Origin: Nonomuraea spiralis
Lineage (GTDB): Bacteria; Actinomycetota; Actinomycetes; Streptosporangiales; Streptosporangiaceae
NCBI RefSeq assembly: GCF_014648435.1
Contig: NZ_BMRC01000039.1
Span: 1 to 64,000, forward strand
DNA length: 64,000 nt
Direction: 5' to 3'
Part shown: piece after piece, positions 58,540 through 64,000 of the stretch
How the letters are laid out: the number at the start of each line of letters is the position of its first letter
Numbering within the stretch: the stretch's first letter is position 1
The notes under the pieces: generated by a model
Seen by the model: only the letters and a program-made list of their open reading frames with translations
Databases searched by the model: none
What the model was told of the DNA's origin: nothing
Position numbers and translations under genes: made by a program

Positions 58540-59463
58540 TCAGCTCGGCAGGGCCCGCAGCCGGCGGGACGGCCTGAGCAGCGCCACGACCGAGGCCCTG
58601 GCCGTACGCCGGCCGGCCGCCGCCCGGATCGCCTCGCCGAGCAGCACGGCCAGATAGAAGCCCGCGGTCGCGATCCGGCCCCGGCGCCGCCGGAACAGCC
58701 GTACGCGGTTGACCGTGAGCAGCGCGGCCAGCATCTCGCTGGTCTTGGCCTCGCCGCCGATGTGCTCGACGACGGCGGCGGGCTCGTACCAGAGGGTCCA
58801 GCCGGCGTCGGCGGCGCGCAGCGCGTACTCGGTCTCCTCGCTGTAGAGCAGGAAGGACTCGTCCCAGGGGCCGAGCTCGGTCAGCGCCTCGGCCGAGATG
58901 AGCATGGCGGCGCCGGTGGCCCAGTCGGCGGGGCCTGGGCGTTCGTAGCGGTCAGCGTCGGTGATCATCTCGCCCAGCGTGCCGATGCGGCCCGCCAATC
59001 GGCCGCCGACCAGCGACTCGGCCAGCGCGCGGCGTACGGCGGGGGTGCGGCGCAGCGAGTGGTGGAGCACCCCCTCGGTGCTGACCAGCCGGGGGACCAC
59101 GATGCCGACGGCCGGCCGGTCGAGGGCCGCGCCCAGCACGGCCAGCGCGCCGGGGCGCAGGCGGCAGTCCGGGTTCAGCACGAGGACCGCATCGAGCTCG
59201 GCCAGGTCGAGGGCCGCGATCCCGGCGTTGATCGCCGCCGCGTACCCGGCGTTCCTGCCCACCTGCAGAGGCCGTACGGGCAGGTCGGCCGCCTGGCGGG
59301 CGAGGGTGAGCGAGTCGTCCTTGGAGGCGTTGTCGGCCACGACGACGGCGGTGAGCCGGACCCCCTTGGCGCCTTCGGGCAGGGAGGCCAGGCAACCGCC
59401 GAGGACCGGCGCGCTGTTGTAGGTCACGATCACGATCGCGACTCGGGGAGGGCCGGGCGTCAC
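58540..59463 (-). CDS. Rhamnosyltransferase-like family 2 glycosyltransferase
   Basis: A 307-residue GT2 enzyme: VAIVIVTYNSAPVLGGCLAS, VVADNASKDDSLTLAR, GYAAAINAGIAAL, VLVLNPDCRLRPGALAV (DxD-like NPD) and ATGAAMLISAEALTELGPWD followed by ESFLLYSEETEYALR. The NPD motif and the DESFLLYSEE-type acid stretch are typical of rhamnosyl- or galactofuranosyltransferases. A GTG start at 59461-59463 is used. It is divergent from the oxygenase gene at 59570. Confidence 0.88.
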   Translation of the reverse strand: MTPGPPRVAIVIVTYNSAPVLGGCLASLPEGAKGVRLTAVVVADNASKDDSLTLARQAADLPVRPLQVGRNAGYAAAINAGIAALDLAELDAVLVLNPDCRLRPGALAVLGAALDRPAVGIVVPRLVSTEGVLHHSLRRTPAVRRALAESLVGGRLAGRIGTLGEMITDADRYERPGPADWATGAAMLISAEALTELGPWDESFLLYSEETEYALRAADAGWTLWYEPAAVVEHIGGEAKTSEMLAALLTVNRVRLFRRRRGRIATAGFYLAVLLGEAIRAAAGRRTARASVVALLRPSRRLRALPS

Positions 59464-59492
59464 ATGTCGCCATCGCGGGCCGGGAATGGATC

Positions 59493-59504
59493 GTTACAGG
59501 TAAC
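59493..59504. promoter_or_regulatory. GTTAC-AG-GTAAC palindrome between divergent genes
   Basis: GTTACAGGTAAC has 5-bp inverted arms around AG and contains the TGTAAC word in one orientation. It lies in the 106-base gap between the glycosyltransferase and the oxygenase gene. The symmetric placement would let one factor serve both directions. Confidence 0.35.
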
Positions 59505-59569
59505 AGAAGGCACTGCTGAGGCGATGAGGAGGTAGGGGCCGGGTGTCGTAGAAGACGGAGACACATTCC

Positions 59570-60385
59570 ATGCAGGATCTGCAGGCTTTCACCTTCCGCA
59601 GGGACGAGCTGTTCCCCCTGGCGGACAAGTACTCCGAGCAGTTCCGTACGGCCTCACCGTTCCGTCACGTCGTCATCGACGACTTCCTGCCGCCCGAGGT
59701 GCTGGAGCCCGTCCTCGACGAGTTCCCCGAGCCGCGCGACGCCACCTGGCAGCGGTTCGACACCGCGCGCGAGGTGAAGCTGGCGCTGGCCGACACCGAA
59801 CGTATGGGCCCGGCCACCAGGCGCCTGCTGGCCGAGTTCAACGGCGGCGTGTTCGTCGAGTTCCTGGAGCGGCTGACCGGCATCACGCAACTGGTCTCCG
59901 ACCCGCACTTCGAGGGCGGCGGCCTGCACCAGATCCGGCCGGGCGGCTTCCTCAAGGTGCACGCCGACTTCAACAGGAGCCGCAGGCTCAACCTCGACCG
60001 CCGGCTGAACGGCCTGCTCTACCTCAACAAGGACTGGGAGGAGAGCTACGGCGGCCACCTGCAGTTGTGGAACAAGGACATGACCGAGTGCGAGGGCAAG
60101 GTCCTGCCGGTCTTCAACCGGTTCGTGCTGTTCGCCACGACCGACGACGCCAACCACGGCCACCCCGACCCGCTCACCTGCCCCGAGGACCGGGCACGTC
60201 GTTCGATGGCGCTCTACTACTACTCCAACGGCCGGCCCGAGGACGAGGTCACCGACGACCACACCACGCTGTTCAAGCAGCGGCCGGGCGAGGCGTGGAA
60301 GAGCAACCTCCGCCAGGTCGCCAAACGCTGGACGCCGCCCGCGCTGGCCGACCTCGTCGGCGGCCGGAGGACCAAGGGCGAGTGA
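59570..60385 (+). CDS. Fe(II)/2-oxoglutarate-dependent prolyl-4-hydroxylase-like oxygenase
   Basis: A 271-residue oxygenase: PFRHVVIDDFLPPEVLEPVL opens it; HQIRPGGFLKVHADFNRS carries His131-x-Asp133; NGLLYLNKDWEESYGGHLQL, then NRFVLFATTDDANHGHPDPL the distal His (196 or 198) and Arg211 in ARRSMALYYYS. This is the P4Hc-like family used to hydroxylate proteins or glycans. It overlaps the beta-helix lipoprotein gene by GTGA, so the two are made together; whether one modifies the other is unknown. Confidence 0.82.
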   Translation: MQDLQAFTFRRDELFPLADKYSEQFRTASPFRHVVIDDFLPPEVLEPVLDEFPEPRDATWQRFDTAREVKLALADTERMGPATRRLLAEFNGGVFVEFLERLTGITQLVSDPHFEGGGLHQIRPGGFLKVHADFNRSRRLNLDRRLNGLLYLNKDWEESYGGHLQLWNKDMTECEGKVLPVFNRFVLFATTDDANHGHPDPLTCPEDRARRSMALYYYSNGRPEDEVTDDHTTLFKQRPGEAWKSNLRQVAKRWTPPALADLVGGRRTKGE

Positions 60386-61302
60386 GGTCGTACGCCCGAG
60401 GGGGCTGGTGTCTCGTCGCGGGCCTGGTCATGCTGCTGAGCGGCTGCACCGGGTCCCCCGGCAGGCCCGAGGTCACCCGCTCGCCCGCCGTGGCGACGTC
60501 CAGGCCGGGTACGCCGCCGCCGGCGAAACCGGCCGAGCGGACCTGGCCCGGGGCGGACAACACGGGCGTTCCGGACGGACTGACCCTGCGCAAGTCCGGG
60601 TCGATCGAGGTGACCAAGAACGGCACGGTCATCGACGGCGTCGAGGTGACCGGCTACATCACGGTCGAGGCCGACGACGTCGTCATCCGCAACACCCGCG
60701 TACGCGGCGTCAAGGGCTGGTGGGGCATCCTCCAGCGCGAGGGGCACACCGGCCTGACGGTCGAGGACACCGAGGTCTTCGGCAACGGCAAGGAACGCAC
60801 CCAGTTCGGCATCCTCAACCAGGGCAAACTGATCACGGTCCGCCGGGTGGACATCCACACGATCTCCAACGGCATCCTGACCCAGCAGGGCCTGGTCGAG
60901 GACTCGTACGTGCACGACCCCAAGTACTACGCGGGCGACCACACCGACATGATCATGTCCACCGGCCCGCCCGCGCCCGGGACCGAGCTGGTCATCCGGC
61001 GCAACACCGCGATCAACACCCTCGACCAGACCGGCGCGATCGCGCTCTTCCAGGACTTCGGCGTGGTCAAGAACGTGACGGTCGAGGGCAACCTGCTGGC
61101 CGGTGGCGGCTGGTCGCTGTACGCCGGTGCGGGGGTGAAGGGCAGGTCGTCCGGCATCAAGGTGATCGGGAACGTCTTCAGCCGCCGGGTCTGGTCCAAG
61201 GGCGGAGCGGCCGGGCCGGTTTCATATTGGGATAAGGACGGGCCCGGAAATCGCTGGCACGGGAACACCTGGGAAAACGGCGACACGGTAACGCCGGGAT
61301 AA
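60382..61302 (+). CDS. Beta-helix lipoprotein
   Basis: A 306-residue protein from GTG 60382, overlapping the oxygenase stop. The N-terminus (about 1-21) is a lipoprotein signal with lipobox LLSGC (Cys22). A Pro-rich linker (about 25-55) leads to a right-handed parallel beta-helix of repeated strands: [60 protein letters not shown] and [14 protein letters not shown]. The fold is used by polysaccharide lyases, epimerases and adhesins. Acidic residues in HTDMIM could be active-site parts. It is anchored outside the cell. Confidence 0.82.
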   Translation: MRSYARGGWCLVAGLVMLLSGCTGSPGRPEVTRSPAVATSRPGTPPPAKPAERTWPGADNTGVPDGLTLRKSGSIEVTKNGTVIDGVEVTGYITVEADDVVIRNTRVRGVKGWWGILQREGHTGLTVEDTEVFGNGKERTQFGILNQGKLITVRRVDIHTISNGILTQQGLVEDSYVHDPKYYAGDHTDMIMSTGPPAPGTELVIRRNTAINTLDQTGAIALFQDFGVVKNVTVEGNLLAGGGWSLYAGAGVKGRSSGIKVIGNVFSRRVWSKGGAAGPVSYWDKDGPGNRWHGNTWENGDTVTPG

Positions 61303-61465
61303 CGACCATTTGTCGGATTTAACGTGATATTTGGGAAACATGAGCCCTGTGTGATTTATGGGGATAACGAGTTTATTTCGGTAAAAAGCCACACTGCTCC
61401 TTCCGGCATGGCTACTCTCTCCCCTTGGGGGACTCGGACTCGGCCACGATCGGAAGGAGTCGCCT

Positions 61466-62890
61466 GTGTCGCGGCATCGAAGTGGAAAGAGGCGTACCGG
61501 CTGGTTATCCCTGGCCGGCGTCTCCGTGGTGGCGGTGCTGGCCGGTGGGTACGGCCTCGTCGTCTCCGACGTACTGGAGCCCCGGGCCGTCCTGACGGAC
61601 GCGAGCGGGGCGAGCAGCGCGGCATCGCCGCACGCCGCCGCCGGCCAGCGAGCAAGGCCACGTCCCACCACCCACAAGCCCCGGCCCAAGAAGACCCGGA
61701 GCCAGGAGCCGTGGTCGTGGCCCAGGCGGCCGACGAGGAAGCCGACCGCGCGCCCGACGCGCCCCACCCACCGGCCGACCCCGACGGCCACCGCGCCCGG
61801 GGAGCCCACGGCGACCCCCGGCCGGCCGCCGTCGCACACGCCCAAGCCGACGCTCACGGCCACGAGGACCGCGACCCCGACGCCCACGGCGACCCGCCCG
61901 AGCACGCCGCCCAGCGAGCCGCCGACGCCCACGCCCACGCCCACCAGGACGCGGACCAGCACCCCCACGGCGACCCCCAGCGAGCCGCCCACGGCGACCC
62001 CCACGGCGACACCCACGAAGACGCCGCCCCGGACACCGACGTCGACGCCCACGAAGACGCCCACGACCTCGCCCACCACCTCGCCCACCATCTCGCCCAC
62101 TTCCGGCCCGCCCGCCGGCGGCTGGCCAGGAGCCGGCAACACCGGCGTCCCCGACGGCACGGACCTGGTCAAGAAGACCGGCTCGATCGTCGTCAAGGAG
62201 GACGGCAAGGTCATCGACGGCTGGGACGTCACCGGCGACATCACCGTCGAGGCCGACAACGTCACCATCCGCAACACCCGCGTACGCGGCCAGAGCGACT
62301 ACTGGGGCATCCTCCAGCGCGAGGGCTTCTCCGGCCTGAAGGTCGAGGACAGCGAGATCTTCGGCAACGGCAGGGTCCGCACCCAGTTCGGCATCCTCAA
62401 CCAGGGCAAACTGATCACGGTCCGCCGCGTGGACATCCACACGATCTCCAACGGCATCCTCACCGACCAGGGCCTGATCGAGGACTCGTACGTGCACGAC
62501 CCCAAGTACTACTCCGGCGACCACACCGACATGATCATGTCGACCGGCACCGCCGCCCCCGGCACCGAGCTGGTCATCCGGGGCAACACCGTGATCAACA
62601 CGCTCGACCAGACCGGCGCGATCGCGCTCTTCCAGGACTTCGGCGTCACCAAGAACGTCACCGTCCAGGGCAACTTCCTCGCGGGCGGCGGCTGGTCCCT
62701 CTACGCGGGCGCCGGCCGGAAGGGCCTGTCCTCCAACATCAAGGTGATCGACAACGTCTTCAGCCGCAAGGTCTGGCCCAAGGGCGGTTACGCCGGCCCT
62801 GTGTCGTACTGGGACGCGAAGGGGCCGGGCAACGTCTGGCGGGGCAACTCCTGGGAGGGTGGCGGCGCCGCCATCATGGGCTCGGACTAG
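61466..62890 (+). CDS. Beta-helix protein with membrane anchor and long Pro/Thr stalk
   Basis: A 474-residue paralogue of the preceding protein. The N-terminal part has a membrane helix or signal at about 13-34. Residues about 60-215 are a low-complexity Pro/Thr/Arg-rich stalk ([17 protein letters not shown]-like), long enough to cross the cell wall. The beta-helix (about 218-474) is closely similar to that of 60382-61302, down to identical runs such as [23 protein letters not shown] 61466 follows GGAAGGAG. A 163-base AT-richer gap separates it from its paralogue, so it has its own promoter. Confidence 0.82.
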   Translation: MSRHRSGKRRTGWLSLAGVSVVAVLAGGYGLVVSDVLEPRAVLTDASGASSAASPHAAAGQRARPRPTTHKPRPKKTRSQEPWSWPRRPTRKPTARPTRPTHRPTPTATAPGEPTATPGRPPSHTPKPTLTATRTATPTPTATRPSTPPSEPPTPTPTPTRTRTSTPTATPSEPPTATPTATPTKTPPRTPTSTPTKTPTTSPTTSPTISPTSGPPAGGWPGAGNTGVPDGTDLVKKTGSIVVKEDGKVIDGWDVTGDITVEADNVTIRNTRVRGQSDYWGILQREGFSGLKVEDSEIFGNGRVRTQFGILNQGKLITVRRVDIHTISNGILTDQGLIEDSYVHDPKYYSGDHTDMIMSTGTAAPGTELVIRGNTVINTLDQTGAIALFQDFGVTKNVTVQGNFLAGGGWSLYAGAGRKGLSSNIKVIDNVFSRKVWPKGGYAGPVSYWDAKGPGNVWRGNSWEGGGAAIMGSD

Positions 62891-62893
62891 CCG

Positions 62894-63550
62894 CTAGCTC
62901 CGGATCGCGATGACCGACTTCACCAGCCCGGCCAGCCGCTCGAAGCGGATCTGCGACTTCGGGAAGTAGTGCCGCATCTCGGTCACACTCAGCAGCTCGA
63001 CCTCCATGGCGATCATCCGGGCGGCGTCCCGGTCGGAGGTCGGAGTGTGGACGAGCGGCCAGCGCCGCAGGATCGTCGTCCGCGCGGCGAGCGGCAGGAA
63101 CTGGAACCCCGGGAACAGGAAGTGCGGTTCGACCGGGAAGTACCGGTAGGGCGTCTGCACCCAGTGGCGCTCGGCCATCTCGTGCACGGTGTCGGCGAAG
63201 CGTTGACGGCGCAGGTGGCCGCCGACGTGCTCGATGACGGCGTTGGAGAAGACCAGGTCGTAGCGGCTGGAGCGGATCCCGGGCGGGAGGTCGCAGGCGT
63301 CGGCGACGTCGGCCCGCAACCACGCCGGCAGGTCGGCGGGCGGTTGTTCGAGGTTGACGATGTGCACGTGCGCGGGCCTGACCGGCGCGCGCATCCAGGC
63401 CCCGGCCGTGCCGCCGAGGTCGAGGACGCTCATCTGGTCGAGGTCGGGGAAACGGCCGGCGAACCATTCCCACCTACGTGCCCGCGCCTTGGCCCCCAGC
63501 GAGTCGGGAGCGTCCACGAAACGACTGCGCAGGGCGTTCAGACGGCTCAT
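62894..63550 (-). CDS. Class I SAM-dependent methyltransferase
   Basis: A 218-residue methyltransferase: SVLDLGGTAGAWMRAPVRPA (SAM loop), VHIVNLEQPP (acidic end of strand 2), ADVADACDLPPG and YDLVFSNAVIEHVGGHLRRQ. The family often methylates sugars or lipids in surface glycan loci. It ends 3 bases from the convergent beta-helix gene and is followed on the same strand, after a 60-base gap, by the partial epimerase gene upstream. Confidence 0.85.
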   Translation of the reverse strand: MSRLNALRSRFVDAPDSLGAKARARRWEWFAGRFPDLDQMSVLDLGGTAGAWMRAPVRPAHVHIVNLEQPPADLPAWLRADVADACDLPPGIRSSRYDLVFSNAVIEHVGGHLRRQRFADTVHEMAERHWVQTPYRYFPVEPHFLFPGFQFLPLAARTTILRRWPLVHTPTSDRDAARMIAMEVELLSVTEMRHYFPKSQIRFERLAGLVKSVIAIRS

Positions 63551-63610
63551 AAAGGCGCTCCTTCGGGCCGGAATAAGTAGCCCTATGCTCCCAGAATTTC
63601 GCCTGCGCGG

Positions 63611-64000
63611 CTAAGAGCGCGTTTCTTCGTGACATTCTTGGGATGCATACCAATTGACCGTACGGCGCAACCCTTCGTCCAATTCCGTGGCAGGGGTCCA
63701 ACCGAGCCGGTCGGCCGCCGGGGCGATGTCGCCGACCTGGGTGATGTCGTGCGGGCGGTCGGGCGCGGCGCCGAACTCGGGCCGCGCGCCCGCGCCGGCG
63801 ATGCGGTAGAGCCGCTCGACGACCTCGTGCGCGGCGGTCCGTACGCCGGTGGCGATGTCGAGCGTGTGGCCGACCGCCTTGTCCGCCTGGCTCGCCAGCA
63901 CGAACGCGTCCACGACGTCGTCCACGTAGATCCAGTCGGCCAGCTTGGCGCCCCTGGTGAGCCGGGGACGTTCGCCCCGCAGGAGACAGAGCGTCACGTA
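63611..64000 (-). CDS. NAD-dependent sugar epimerase/dehydratase, C-terminal part (runs off the edge)
   Basis: The window ends inside this minus-strand gene. The visible 129 or so residues are the C-terminal half of an extended SDR: DWIYVDDVVDAFVLAS, GHTLDIATGVRTAAHEVVER, YRIAGAGARPEFGAAPDRPH and a final LGWTPATELDEGLRRTVNWY, typical of UDP-glucose 4-epimerase and related enzymes. The NAD-binding half lies beyond 64000. GTG 63995-63997 is internal, not the start. Confidence 0.85.
   Translation of the reverse strand, partial: YVTLCLLRGERPRLTRGAKLADWIYVDDVVDAFVLASQADKAVGHTLDIATGVRTAAHEVVERLYRIAGAGARPEFGAAPDRPHDITQVGDIAPAADRLGWTPATELDEGLRRTVNWYASQECHEETRS

Noticed and set aside
61303-61465. A c-di-AMP (ydaO-type) riboswitch upstream of the stalked beta-helix gene
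   Set aside because: Such switches often precede actinomycete wall-enzyme genes, but I could not find the conserved core motifs or a matching fold in these 163 bases.
61222-62277. A minus-strand frame with regular Val-Gly repeats resembling a structural protein
   Set aside because: It is the complement of the Pro/Thr stalk of the beta-helix protein; the repetition follows from the low-complexity sense strand.
31153-64000. Glycosylated natural-product (antibiotic) cluster suggested by rml and C-methyltransferase genes
   Set aside because: No polyketide, peptide or terpene core genes are present, while the initiating transferase, flippase, Wzz-like and Wzy-like genes indicate a polymer.

Overview
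The window is high-GC DNA from an actinomycete. GTG and TTG starts are common, stop and start codons overlap as ATGA or GTGA, and many genes begin 6-8 nt after a TANNNT -10 box, so they look leaderless. It also holds an ECF41-type sigma factor, Xre-TPR regulators and a RepSA-type replication gene of an actinomycete integrative element. A Streptosporangiaceae-like host (for example Nonomuraea) fits, but that is a guess from gene style, not a placement.

The left part (1 to about 13 kb) is an accessory patchwork, visibly poorer in G+C than the rest. It carries the last codons of an IS3-family transposase, a 5'-truncated integrative-element rep gene, a truncated DUF4143-type ATPase, a C-terminal scrap of msrA and two decayed copies of an unknown small-gene pair whose intact copy lies at 1947-2482. 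Between these remnants are intact cargo genes: an Xre-TPR regulator with a SLOG-fold partner, a Phd/RelE-like toxin-antitoxin pair, an excisionase-type HTH protein with a PIN toxin, a DUF5655 protein and a LuxR-type two-component system. A striking 90-bp cluster of CCTCTAG/CTAGAGG repeats sits next to the rep remnant.

The middle part (13-31 kb) is mostly small regulatory and metabolic units. These include a MarR/PPOX divergent pair with a perfect 18-bp operator; a cupin-Xre regulator divergent from a TrxR-like flavoenzyme, thioredoxin and MFS exporter operon; an Xre-ImmA/IrrE protease with a PIN-like partner behind a palindromic operator; an NDH-2-like oxidoreductase coupled to an ECF41 sigma factor; a giant Ser/Thr kinase-WD40 protein; and an EamA transporter coupled to a GntR regulator.

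From 31 kb to the right edge is one large cell-surface polysaccharide locus. An initiating sugar-phosphate transferase is followed by dTDP-rhamnose genes (rmlA, rmlB, rmlD here; RmlC homologues at 43.0 and 57.9 kb), a WecB/TagA/CpsF transferase and a secreted sugar dehydrogenase with two LamG domains. A tightly coupled module follows: C-methyltransferase, glucose-1-phosphate cytidylyltransferase, PIG-L deacetylase, epimerase, DUF4910 and a Cys-rich twin-domain protein. Then come a flippase, glycosyltransferases, two Wzz-like proteins and a Wzy-like polymerase, which points to Wzx/Wzy-type assembly. Two Fe(II)/2-oxoglutarate-type oxygenases, an acyltransferase and two paralogous exported beta-helix proteins (one lipoprotein, one on a Pro/Thr stalk) suggest unusual decoration or remodelling of the glycan. 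The locus runs off the right edge inside an epimerase gene.
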